From Dryomyza anilis (Eukaryota > Arthropoda > Insecta > Diptera > Dryomyzidae), in the NCBI GenBank assembly GCA_951804985.1, contig OX638130.1:36811394-36875393 (forward strand): a stretch of 64,000 bases of DNA, given 5' to 3'. Within the stretch, counting starts at the first letter, position 1, and every line of letters begins with the position of its first letter. The notes under the pieces are model-generated. The model saw only the letters and a list, made by a program, of their open reading frames with translations, made no database searches and had not been told where the DNA came from. The position numbers and the translations under genes were made by a program. Positions 31,652-41,429 of this stretch are shown piece after piece.

Positions 31652-32806
31652 CGGCGTTGACATACCGCCGCCCGACAGTGATAAGGTCTGCACAGCTATC
31701 AACATGCTGAAAAATAACAAAGCCGCAGGATCGGATGGTCTGCCTGCTGAGTTGTTTAAGACCGGAGGCGATGAGCTCATAATGAACATGTACCAGCTCA
31801 TCAGCAGAATATGGTTAGAAGAAAGCATGCCCAGCGAATGGATACTCTACCCAATCCTCATGAAGGGGGATCCCACAATACGCGCTAACTACCGTGGGAT
31901 AAGTCTTCGCGTGTATGGTTCTCACGAGCATATTATAGGAAAAACCATCGTCAACGGACTGATTGGACCTTATCAGTGCGGCTTCAGACCTGGCAAGTCC
32001 ACCATAGAACCGATTTTCACATTGCGCCAAATCCTGAAAAAGACTAAATAGAGGCAGATCGACACCTACAACCTTTTCGTTGACTATAAAGCTGCCTTCG
32101 ATAGTCCGATAAGAAGTCGCCTATACGCCACCATGGCTGAGTTCGGTATACCTGCGAAACTTATAAGGCTGAGCGACACACGTTGCTCAGTGAGAATTGA
32201 GAACAACCTCTCCGATACGTTTAATACCGAACAAGGTTTCAGACAAGGCGATTCCCTATCGTGTGACTTCTTCAACCTAATAATGGAGAAGATTGTAAGA
32301 GTTGCACATCTCTATCACAATGGCACTAACTTCAACAAGAGTTCCATGCTGCTCAGGTACGCTGATGATATCGACATCATTGAGCAGAGCGTACGTACAC
32401 CAATGAGAGAGCTTTGGGAGCGTTTAAGAGAAAGATTCTTCGAAAAATCTATGGCTGATATGCGTTGAAAACGAGTACAGAATCAGATGGAACGACGAGC
32501 TGTATGAGCTCTACACCGACATTGACATAGTCAGGCATATTAAGTGCAGCGCCTACGCTGGCTTGGACATGTCGAGCGTAAGGGTGAAAGCTCTCCAGCA
32601 AAAAAAAGTGTTCAATTTTGTACCCAGTGGTGGTCAACGTAAGAGGGCGTCCGAACCTCCGGTGGAGCGACCAAGTGCGAGACATCCTGACAACACTTGG
32701 AGTGCAAAACTTGCGCTATCGCGCGCAATGCAGAAGCGACTGACGAGGGGTAATTTCAGCGACTGAAACCTATCATGGGTTGCAATGGGCAAGTAAGTAA
32801 GTAAAT
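31652..32806 (+). pseudogene. RTE copy 2, 3' half (reverse transcriptase)
   Basis: It continues the RT from the point where the TIR element inserted: DIPPPDSDKVCTAINMLKNN, KAAGSDGLPAELFKTGGDEL, CGFRPGKSTIEPIFTLRQ (31524-32051), a stop, then VDYKAAFDSPI, GFRQGDSLSCDFFNLIMEK and MLLRYADDIDII (32133-32468). Motif A and motif C Asp residues are kept. About 400 bp between motif C and the thumb are deleted (the sequence jumps to the RELWERLRERF segment near 32410). The 3' end AAGTAAGTAAGTAAAT at about 32791-32806 matches the family end. Confidence 0.85.
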
Positions 32807-33198
32807 ATTATGGATACAAACAGAAATAAAGAAACGTCAAAAGTTTTCACAAGTCAAAAACATTAGGAAATTCATTAATTAAGTAACATTGCGAAATTAA
32901 TGCACAAAAATAATAAAATAATAAAATAATAATTGAATTCAATACAAATTATTCTATAGCTAGTAAAATATAAAATAAAATATGTGACCACATGTGCCAA
33001 TAGAAATAGTTTTTTATTTTTTTATTTATTGGTTATGAAGAAATTAAAAATAAATGCATGCAGATACATGTATCTTTTCATAGTGTTTTTATTTTTCAGG
33101 GAGCAGGAATTAGTAGATATACTTTTTGAAATTGTGTGCGCGACATATTTACGCATATATAACACTTTACCTATATAAGTTTTATATACATAAATGAT
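32807..33198. other. Unclassified AT-rich spacer
   Basis: Between the RTE 3' end and the LTR at 33199. AT-rich with AATAATAAAATAATAA words near 32910. Two overlapping open frames on opposite strands (32984-33178 and 33022-33252) are low complexity and unsupported. The bases just before the LTR are ACATAAATGAT, where one half of a target duplication would lie. Confidence 0.5.
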
Positions 33199-33917
33199 TG
33201 TTAAAGTCCCTATTTCATCACCTAAAATAAGACATTTAATAAATAACAACACTTACTTCATTTCCAGTTTATCCTTTTTATAACTTTTATTTCTTTTTAC
33301 TGTTCAACTTCTGAACTCACTTCTTAATCTAATAACAACTGACTTAAAAACTAAATAACTATAGCTTATATACTAATACTTAATCTAAGTTTCAATGCTA
33401 CTTTTCCAGTGTCTTGCTGCTTCAGCCTAGAAACATAATTTTGGCTAATCACAGTGTGTCTTGCTGCTTTAGCCCAGAAGCATAATTTTAACCAATCACA
33501 AGTTCCGTAACGAACTCAAGTTCGATCCGCAACTCGAGTTCTTAACGCTGACCGTGAAAGCAACTCTTGCATAATCAGCAACCCGCCATCGCAAAGTCAT
33601 TGAATTGAAGTCATCTTTGTTTACAAACAAATTGCATCACGTACTTATTTTCTTCAAGCTAGCAACTTGGATCTGCTGCGAATTTGGTTTACAGTTACAA
33701 TTGCTGACTAAGTAAATTGTCGCCGCTTATTTTGGCAACGACCAAAAGGTGTGTCATCAAACCAACATCATTTACTTTTTGTTTTAACAACAATTAGAAT
33801 GCATATAATATTATTTAAATATTTAGCAATTAATATTTAGCAACAGAAAATACCCACTAGAAAAATATCAATGAACTGTCACGCTATGAGTGACTGTCAT
33901 AATGCTAACTCTCAACA
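33199..33917 (-). mobile_element. 3' LTR of the minus-strand errantivirus-like element (719 bp)
   Basis: On the minus strand it starts TGTTGAGAGTTAGCATTATG and ends AGGGACTTTAACA (TG...CA ends). It matches the LTR at 45384-46071 throughout, including the CACGGTCAGCGTTAAGAACT and CAGCAAGACACACTGTG words, with scattered substitutions and small indels that make it about 30 bp longer. The GCTGAAGCAGCAAGACACTG segment and its near copy show an internal 50-60 bp direct repeat, also seen in the plus-strand LTR. Confidence 0.9.
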
Positions 33918-33928
33918 TTCCTCCCCTT
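33918..33928 (-). promoter_or_regulatory. Polypurine tract
   Basis: AAGGGGAGGAA on the minus strand lies immediately 5' of the LTR start TGTTGAGAG. A purine-only run directly upstream of a 3' LTR is the plus-strand DNA primer of LTR retroelements, which confirms the LTR boundary and orientation. Confidence 0.85.
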
Positions 33929-35213
33929 ACAAAAAAAAATGTGTTTTCGACTTACAACATTCTTATACTAACATCTCATACCAATACCTTACACTACTAT
34001 ACAACACAAACATACTACCGATACTTATTACATACATAACCGCATACTTCTGCTCCGCAATCACCTTGTCTATGTATTACAGCTGTTGTTGTCAAGATAT
34101 CGTGGTCGGTCTCCGTTGGTACAATGGCGGGTTCTGCTGTAAACATAACTCTCGTCACTATTGGTATGGTTGAATTTAGTCAAGATATCGTGATCGGTCT
34201 CCGTTGGTTAAATGGTGGGCTCTGCTGTAAACATAACTCTCGTCACTATTGGCATGGTTAATCTATCTTCATATGCGGTAGCGATACTGATTCTTCAAGT
34301 TCCCGATATGAGTTCTTGTGCTTGTCTTCTTTCCTTCGGACTGCGGTTCGCACCATCTTATTTGTTAGTGAAGCCGTCATCGATCTCACAGATCTAGGAG
34401 CCCTTGAGTAGGATACTTCTCGGGGTCCCGACTGCTCCTGACTCCGTCTAACTTGCTTCCGACACTACATTGAGATGTCGCTTTAGCTTCGATGTGTAAA
34501 TTCAATATGTTCTTTAAGAACCACTCTGATTCGAACATCATCTTCAGTTTCACTGTTAATTTGCTCAGCAACGCTTGGCCCAAAACGTCCGGGTACAACA
34601 TGCTATGCTCAGATTCATTCTAGCTAACTTTCTGGTTCTGTTTCTGCAGCTTTTTCAGGTTTGTCTTCACAATATTCTTTATTTCAGCATTATGATAGCG
34701 AATTCAATTAATGCCATCTCCTTATGTGATTGTGTTCAATTCTGGTGAGTTCCTCTAGTGTAGCGTTCATTCCAACACGCAACCCCTCTATCTCTTTAAT
34801 GGTTGCTTGCAACGTTCTGGACAACCTGTCGTAATTACTAGCCATCACCGTTACTTGTTGCTCTATCATATGTTTTACGTAATTTAACGCATATGTTTTC
34901 CGTATGTTTTACGCGTATCGTGGGTTTTCTGCAACGGTTCGTTTCTTGTGCATGAACCCTGTACCTTGACACGAAGTCATCTGTTATCTACAATTGTTCG
35001 CTTGAGTCAGTTACAACAAATTTCGTGATTACTGTTCACTCCGCCCTGTAGATCCCTATATCTGTTTTCCGATCGAACACTAGTGAATGCTGCTCCAACG
35101 CTGTCGGTCTGTGAATTGAATCTACCTGGACCCTCACAATGAGCAGGATTAGCCATATTATTGCCAACTTATTTTTCTAATAAAACTATATCTAATTACT
35201 GTACAATATTTTT
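33929..35213 (-). other. Region between polypurine tract and DINE-1; envelope position, no recognisable env
   Basis: In related errantiviruses an envelope gene lies here. The minus strand shows only broken frames: a 71-codon frame at 34386-34601 and a heptad-like stretch around 34800-34880, neither of which I can assign. I see no signal peptide, furin-like site or membrane anchor. An 88-bp tandem duplication is at 34091-34262. Either env has decayed beyond recognition, or this is unrelated sequence. Confidence 0.5.
34091..34262. repeat. 88-bp direct tandem duplication
   Basis: GTCAAGATATCGTGGTCGGT begins at 34091 and GTCAAGATATCGTGATCGGT at 34179. Both continue through CTCCGTTGGT, CTGCTGTAAACATAACTCTC and GTCACTATTGG with a few differences. 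The two copies are about 92% alike over 84 bases. Confidence 0.9.
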
Positions 35214-36253
35214 ATACCCTACACTAAGAGTCAAAGGGTATATTCAGTTTGGTACGCCGTTTGTAACACCCAGAAGGAAGCATCTCCGGTATGGAAAAGT
35301 ATATATATTCTTGATCAGCATGACCTCCTGAGTCGATTTAGCGATGTCCGTCGTTAGCGATGTCCGTCTTTCTGTCCGTCTGTCTGTCTGTTGAAATCCC
35401 AACTACTTTTAAAAAAGAAGAGCTAGATAAATGAAACTTATAACTTAGATTACTAATATACCTAAGCTGTATGTGCGAAAATTGGCGAGATCGGTCCATT
35501 GTGACCTATAATCCGACCACTTTTGTTCAAATAATATATATAATAGTTTGGCGCTACAGTCCTATATAGAACTTCGGCCGAGCTCTCTCACCATTTTGAG
35601 CTGTGCGTGTTACATTTGTACTCAAAGTGGTGGGACCTACAGTTTATTGCCGAATCCGAACGGCGGGTGAGAGCTTTTCATAGGCAATGGTTTTATTCTC
35701 GTAGGTTTGCCATTTACTGACGAGAGGTAGCGCGGTATAGAAAAATGTTTCTATGAAAAGATGTTGTTAGCCCCAGTCCAGACTTGAACCGGGGACCTTT
35801 CGGCTCGCAGTCCAACGCACTAACCACTGAGCTACCGCGGCTACAAATGTTCAAATACCTCATATAAAATGTACATATAAAGATCAATTTTTATGTATAC
35901 GTGCTTAGGTAAACTTTTTTTGGTAAAATATATATTGACATCATGCTCAAATACATGATAATAATGTTTTCCGACGAAAAGACTTGTGGTTCACAAAAAA
36001 AAATCGAAATTCGGTACACCTATCCATTTGTATATATGGGTATCAAATGAATGGAAATTCTTCAGCGATTGAATGTTTGTAGTTATTTTCAGGATTCGTA
36101 TACCCTGGTGACCTATATATCACTTTGAATGGTAACCACACATATGTGTAGGGTATTTATAGTCGGCTTAGACCGACTATAATTTTGATAATCCTAACTA
36201 TCATAAATACACCTACTTTAAAATTTTCCATGTGATCTAACCTTCCCAACTGG
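35214..36253 (+). mobile_element. DINE-1/mini-me copy interrupted by a SINE
   Basis: Plus-orientation copy: ATACCCTACACTAAGAGTC at the left, the core ATATATTCTTGATCAGCATG, the (GTCY)n run with GTCCGTCTGTCTGTCTGTTG, and after the SINE the hairpin TATAGTCGGCTTAGACCGAC TATA ending CCTTCCCAACTGG at 36253. The left end carries a local duplication TTAGCGATGTCCGT (35338-35364). It lies within the 3' region of the minus-strand errantivirus-like element. Confidence 0.87.
35534..35847 (-). mobile_element. tRNA-derived SINE, copy 6, with 10-bp target duplication
   Basis: The head is at the right edge (TAGCCGCGGTAGCTCAGTGG on the minus strand), B box GGTTCAAGTCTGG, tail ATTATATATA-like at the left. The exact flanking repeat TGTTCAAATA at 35524-35533 and 35848-35857 marks a clean retroposed insertion into the DINE-1. 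Its body is one of the best preserved in the window. Confidence 0.93.
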
Positions 36254-36638
36254 TTTAGTTTAAAATTAATAATTCAACCATAATTTCATAATTCACTTTA
36301 CAATTCAAAATTTGTATGCTAGTTATCTACGCTCAGCAGTACTTAGCTATTTGTTCAATATCTCAATTTCGTACAAATATATTTCATCGCATTTATTTCG
36401 TATAAAAACTCGTGTTATCATTTATAATTCTTTCTTATTTATATTTTTCCTAATATTTCTTGTTTTCATAACCTTTAAATTTGGTCCGCCACATGCTAGT
36501 AAATTAACCCTAAGTAATACATAGCGATCTGTGGGTACCGTTTTTTTCTGTTTTCCTATTCATTATCACACAATACTAAACTTTTCGCAATTTATTTATA
36601 AATATATTTCCGCATTTTAACAATTAATATATCAATTT

Positions 36639-37596
36639 CTAATTATGGTATTTTTTCAACAAATTGTTGTGTATATTCTTTCCCTTTCCTTTTATTAATA
36701 TTGTCGTTGTCACGGGGGTAGTGACGGACAAAACCTTATAGGACCCTACCCAAATTGGTGAAAATTTACTTTTCCTATTTTGATTCTTCATTACAACCAT
36801 TTCTCCAATTTGAAACTCAAAGGGGTTTAATGATTTATCGTAGCCCATTTTAGATTTTTCTTTCACCTTTTCTTGATTTTGTCTCACTATTTCATGCGCC
36901 CGCTGTATTTGATATTTTAATATTTTGTTATAATCATCGGCATTATATAGTGGTGAAACTTTACGTTTCAAATTAGTTGGTATATCAGAATCATAACCAT
37001 ATAGTGTTCGGAAAGGTGTTTGCCCAGTTGACACATACATCGTATTATTATGGACATGCATTGCCGAATTTAACCATTAATCCCAATTGGAACCATCCTC
37101 CATAGCAAAATATCTCAAATATTCTGCTAATGGTCTGTGACTACGTTCTAATGATCCATTGGCCTGTGGGTGATAGGGTGTAATGTGCATTTTTTTAATA
37201 CCCAATAATTTGCATGTATCAGAAAATAACTTTGACACGAAATTAGAGCCATTGTCAGTTACTAGAATTTTCGGAATATTGTGGCGTGTTATAATTTAAT
37301 CATAAAAAGCTTTAGCCACTGTGCTTGCTTCTGCGTCTGGAATTGCTAAACAACACATATATTTTGAAAAATCGTCTTGAAATGTTAAAATGTATTTATT
37401 GCCAGATACTGTCTCGGGTAAAATTCCTACTAAGTCCATATAAACTTTATCAAATGGGCGCGTTGGTGTATCTGTCAAAACCATTGGCATTTTTGTTAGC
37501 ATAGAACTTTTGTTAACTTGACATTTAGGGCAATTTTTTACATACTCTTTAATTTGTTTTTGCATACCCTTCCATCTATATTGCATTCTTATTCGA
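36639..37596 (-). pseudogene. Integrase of the minus-strand errantivirus-like element
   Basis: Frame 37296-37586 reads the zinc-binding end (EYVKNCPKCQVNKSS) and the core start RPFDKVYMDLVGILPETVSG with the first catalytic Asp (M-D-L), then YILTFQDDFSKYM. A stop in the stretch near 37295 and a frame change separate it from the middle part (37080-37290, the second Asp and Glu region on ERS-type helix). Frame 36639-37061 (140 aa) is the C-terminal part: TPFRTLYGYDSDIPTN, NPFEFQIGEMVVMKNQN and WVGSYKVLSVTTPVT, an SH3-like chromatin/DNA-binding tail ending KYHN. A stop just before MHVHNN breaks the link. Function: insertion of cDNA into the genome; inactive here. Confidence 0.85.
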
Positions 37597-37703
37597 TCTT
37601 TCTACTCAGATCTTTTGTGTCTTTTAAATTTCTCTCTAGTTTATTATCTAATGCACTCCACTTTACCAAGCTAGAGTCTGCACCAGAATCTACTAAAATC
37701 TAA
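37597..37703 (-). pseudogene. Protease fragment joined to integrase by an internal deletion
   Basis: The minus strand from 37703 reads ILVDSGADSSLVKWSALDNK then LERNLKDTKDLS, a retropepsin with the active-site D-S-G triad. At about 37597 it jumps directly into the integrase N-terminus (MQYRWKGMQKQIKEYV). Compared with the plus-strand relative, the rest of protease, RT and RNase H (about 2 kb) have been lost. The sequence ends at 37703 in unrelated DNA, the 5' truncation point. Confidence 0.8.
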
Positions 37704-37704
37704 A

Positions 37705-38150
37705 TCTACAAAATTATTACAAAATAATTTGTAATAAGCAATACGATACGTTTTATATTAAGCTTATAATATGATTACATATAGCTTACTATTCAATATT
37801 ACACATAAGCTTTCAATGTAAGCTTACAATCAATGTCCAGTTGCGCTAATCCTACAATTATTATGCAACGTTTTGTAAACATTTCGCAAGCTTATTATAA
37901 AACATAACATTACATATATAGCCTTACAAAAAGCTTACAATGTTTGTTGGGATGTAATGTTTTGTTTTATAATAAACTTGCGAAATGTTTACAAAACGTT
38001 GCATAATAATTGTCGGATTAGCGAAACTGGACATCGATTGTAAGCTTACATTGAAGGCTTTTGTGTAATATTGAATAGTAAGCTATATGCAATCATTTTG
38101 TAAGCTTAATATAAAAAGTTTGGTAATAAATTTTGGAATAATTGTTAACA
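37705..38150. mobile_element. 445-bp foldback element / MITE
   Basis: The arms of about 210 bp are reverse complements with roughly 85% identity: ATATAGCTTACTATTCAATA against TATTGAATAGTAAGCTATAT, CTTTCAATGTAAGCTTACAA against TTGTAAGCTTACATTGAAGG, TATTATGCAACGTTTTGTAA against TTACAAAACGTTGCATAATA. The centre lies near 37930 (CTTACAAAAAGCTTACAATG). There is no ORF. It abuts the truncated end of the errantivirus-like element, so its insertion or associated breakage may have caused that truncation. A target duplication was not identified. Confidence 0.85.
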
Positions 38151-39060
38151 CACCAAGTAGCAATTTGTTAGCAAATTAAAATTATCTTGGAAATCTGATT
38201 CATCGGACGAATCAGATGTTCCCAAGGATGGTGTGTGCATCAACATCCAAGATCATTCGGAGAAATGTTATAATTTTCAACCCCATCAAATATGTGATGT
38301 TGACTGAATATCCCCGAAAATTCTGGGACATGAATAAATTAATAATTTCTTCGCTTTGCGTTTTATTTGATTGTTTTCGTTTCAAAGACATTATTTAATT
38401 ATTATTTATACGTAGTTATATGTTTTTCTCCAAATGTTAGAAATATGCCCAAAATTTGCACACAATCTTAACACAACCCAGTATATTCTCAGCTCCGCTG
38501 GGAAGTATTCTGAACTCTGAAATGCAACATTGTTGTGCCAGATCAACCGTTTCCCATTTTAACTTTTATTCAGGGAGAGGATACAAAAAAATTGTTGTTT
38601 TCGCTCTCATGTTTTCGCTAAGTTCAAAACGAAACAAAAAAAAAATATTATGATGTCGTTGGTTTAAACGTCATAAAATTGTATCAAATAGAAAATTTTC
38701 TTGCTTGGCGCTCTACTCACACCTTGGCTCTACCCAAATAGTAAGTTATAATTTATATTAATTTGTTCCATGCAATTTAACAATATTAAGTATAATTTTA
38801 GTTAAACTCGTCTTGTTGATGCTTATAACGAAGCTGTTTGGCGGCAAAGTCAATAGTAAGTAATTCTTATCAAATGTTTGCTAATTAGAGAATATCTAAA
38901 ATATCATTTTTAGTACATTGAAATGATTACAACAAGTCCCGATTCTTACACCATAGGTTTGTCATAATCGGCGGATTAGTTAAAGCTGTATTTTTTATTG
39001 TCATCGGAACATATTGCAATCATTGTACGGGAGAAATTCTTTTTGTTGCGTCTGCTGCAG
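38151..39060 (+). other. Unclassified; possible upstream exons of the RUS1-like pseudogene
   Basis: Donor-like GTAAGT sequences occur at about 38739 and 38859 and acceptor-like TTTTAG near 38812 and 38911, outlining small exon-like pieces (for example a segment ending GGCGGATTAGTTAAAGCT before GTATTT at 38985). The translated pieces do not give a protein I can recognise, and several contain stops. A 60-codon frame at 38216-38398 is unsupported. The words TTTTTCTCCAAATG and ATGCCCAAA near 38416-38450 recur at 42770-42795. Confidence 0.4.
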
Positions 39061-40516
39061 ATTTTTCTGCCCAAAGGCAGAAAAATCTGTACCCCACGCC
39101 TATCAGGTGTGGGATACGGTGCAGGCCTTTTGCAGCACCATTTGCGGTGAGTCTTTATTTTAATTTTTAGCTAAATTAAAATTATTAATATCGCTTAGGC
39201 ACTCTTTGTATACAAGCTTTACTCAAGGGCATTGGTGTTGGGAACGACAATGTCAACGCATATTCGGCAACGGCAACGTGGATCTTCAAGGAGGGCAGCG
39301 GACATTTGGGACGTGTTTTATGCTCGTGGTGAAAGGGTTCACAGCTGGACGTCGACTTGAAGAAGTGGCGTGTCGATTTTCTGAATGATCTCGACATGGG
39401 CGTTAAGATTTATGTTCTTCCCAAGTATCCGCTGTACAGCACGTATATATTGTGCGGTTCGACGGTGCTATATGCGATTGTGGGCGTTACGGTTGGGTGG
39501 TTTCTTTACTTAAGTTTCAATCAACCTTTTCCGAAAAATTAGTCATCTCTTGCGATTGCATTTATATATAATTTGTAACGATTGACAATAATCATAGATA
39601 ATTCTTTAAAATTAAAATCGGTATTTTTACAAATTTTGTTTCTGATTTTTTAAATGTTTTTTTCTTGTTTTTTCTTTACGTGGCGCTACCAGTGCTGCTC
39701 TGACGCAGCATCATGCCGTGCGCGGAAATCTTGCCGATATCGCCTTCAAAGACAGATCACAGGAGACGTGCGTCAATCTAATTGATTCCTTTCTGGGCCT
39801 CTATCTGTTGACATTGATCAAAAATCAAATGTAAGCTAATCTTAAAATATTTTTTAAACTCGGGCATATTTCAGCTTTCAATAGAATGTAGACTGATTTT
39901 GTTTGAATCTTTCAATAAAAAGAAATGCCATACTCTTGTTCTTGCAAGTGAATTCTTTTATAATATAATAATAATTTTCTACCTCTTAGGATTCTCTACT
40001 CTGTATTTGATTTTGTTATTCTCGTGCATCTCTATGCGAATCTGAAAGCGGTAAAGGCGGTCTGTCTGTCGACTTTCAACAAATCGAGTTATTTAATAGC
40101 GCTTGAAGAGTTCTTTCGCTCGGGTCGCATGCTGACGCCTCCACAGGTTAAATCATTTATTTCAAATATACTAAATTAGTTAATATTCTAATGGACAAAA
40201 CAGGTCCATAAACTTGAACGCGTGACGCTCGGTCAAACCGTCTCCGTTTCGTTGAATATACGTCTAGGACTCTCGATTAAAAATCTCATCAGCAGTCATG
40301 TGATAGCGGATATCGTGTCCTCTTTTGATCCACATGAACATTTTATTATAGCAAAGATTTTATTAAAGCGTTTATTTGCATTTCGATACGCGTCCGTTTG
40401 ATGTGCTTAACGTATTTTTTGCGGTCTCATATCTGCAGGAACTTAATCAGCTGACGGAAAAAACTGGGAGGTGCAGTCCAAGTGGCAGGAGTTTTCAACG
40501 ATGGCACAGCACGAGG
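39061..40516 (+). pseudogene. RUS1-family (DUF647) pseudogene, five recognisable exons
   Basis: Exon-like blocks separated by short introns: 39061-39147 (ends YQVWDTVQAFCSTIC), 39199-39496 (GIGVGNDNVNAYSATATWIF, GSQLDVDLKKWRVDFLNDLD, IYVLPKYPLYSTYILCGST), 39682-39830 (AALTQHHAVRGNLADIAFKD, RSQETCVNLIDSFLGLYLLT), 39990-40146 (LHLYANLKAVKAVCLSTFNK style segment, EEFFRSGRMLTPPQ) and 40204-40516 (LERVTLGQTVSVSLNIRLGL, SYLQELNQLT, QSKWQEFSTMAQHEG). These are diagnostic of the RUS1/RUSF1 family of membrane-associated proteins, whose biochemical role is poorly known. Damage: frameshift near 39085, in-frame TGA at 39330 replacing a Trp, missing AG acceptor before 39682, stops and frameshift around 40390-40420. 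The N- and C-termini are absent. Confidence 0.85.
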
Positions 40517-40559
40517 GTAAAGTATTTTATTTTAATTAATTGCATTGTTGAAGTAAAAC

Positions 40560-41015
40560 TCAACAATAAATTAAAATTCATATTTTATCCATTTTGAAAT
40601 TAGAAAATATCAATTTTAATTCAGAAATTCCATTTGAAATTTAGATATTGAAAATTCAGAACATATATATTGAAATTCATAATTTTGTTATTTTGAATTC
40701 AGAATATATCAAATTTAATTCTTAATTCTTATTGGAATTGGAATTTTGAAATTATATATAAAATTCATAAATTGCAAATTCATAAATTGTCAAATAACAT
40801 TCTTATATTTTCCATTTTGGATTCAGAAATTTGAATTGTAATTCAGAAATTCCATTTGAAATTCAAAAAATATCAATTAAAATTTATAATTTTCCATTAA
40901 AAATAATTGAAATTAATATTTTTAAATTTGAAATCAAAAAATGTCAATTTTAAATTAAAAATTCAGAAATTTCATTTGAAATTCATATAATATCAATTAC
41001 AATTTATTTAACGTT
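40560..41015. repeat. Degenerate AT minisatellite (GAAATTCAGAAATTCCATTT-like)
   Basis: Repeated variants of AATTCAGAAATTCCATTTGA and AAAATATCAATTTTAATTCA fill the interval between the RUS1-like and Cullin-5-like fragments. The period is irregular (about 20-40 bp) and copies are diverged. No coding potential. Confidence 0.6.
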
Positions 41016-41029
41016 GTGTTTTGTATTAG

Positions 41030-41424
41030 CTTGAATTTCCCGTTGGAATCGCAATTGCGGCATTTAGTATATAGCGCCGGAAATAAAAAAAACCCGAACT
41101 GCTGGCCAACTGCGACAGGTTGCTGAGTCGCACGTCGCTGAGTAAGCGGGTAAGGAGCGAGCAGATCGACGGCCGTCTGCGTATGTATGTGAACAAGAAG
41201 GACGTGTTTATGCGCTATCATAAACTTCATCTTATACGCAGGTGCGCAAACTTTTTAACTATTTACAATTGTCTATATTTATTAAAACTTGTGCTTCCAA
41301 TGCAGATTAATTCTTGCTATTAGCGCTGACAGCGATAAGGAGGAAGACATTGTTGAGTGGCTGTGTGGTCAGCGTGCCGGAAAACTATGTAAATCGCTTG
41401 GAACGCATGTTCCAAGATATTAAG
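41030..41424 (+). pseudogene. Cullin-5 pseudogene fragment (two exons)
   Basis: Cullin-5 is the scaffold of an SOCS-box/elongin BC ubiquitin ligase. The first exon (clear from 41093 to 41241) reads PELLANCDRLLSRTSLSKRV, RSEQIDGRLRMYVNKKDVFM, RYHKLHLIRR, matching the cullin segment around the LSKRL and NKDVFMRYHKAHL motifs. About nine residues (the usual DVLLVLKY stretch) are deleted before the YVNKKDVF segment. A 64-bp intron (41242-41305, GT...AG) is in the expected place. The second exon (41306-41424) reads LILAISADSDKEEDIVEWL, then a 1-nt frameshift, then ENYVNRLERMFQDIK. The 5' part 41030-41092 is stop-containing. Most of the gene, including the RING-binding C-terminus, is absent. Confidence 0.85.
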
Positions 41425-41429
41425 TTGTG

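Larger units (their letters stand above)
33199..37703 (-). mobile_element. Errantivirus-like Ty3/gypsy element, 5'-truncated and internally deleted
   Basis: A minus-strand insect LTR retroelement related to the plus-strand element at 45384-64000. From right to left it keeps a protease fragment, integrase, a region where an envelope would lie but none is recognisable, a polypurine tract and a 719-bp 3' LTR. Most of protease, all of RT and RNase H are deleted at about 37597, and gag and the 5' LTR are missing. A DINE-1 carrying a SINE sits between integrase and the LTR. Confidence 0.82.

Noticed and set aside
38216..38398. 60-codon frame before the RUS1-like fragment as a first exon
   Set aside because: It does not connect in frame to later exon blocks and shows no similarity I can recognise to the RUS1 N-terminus.
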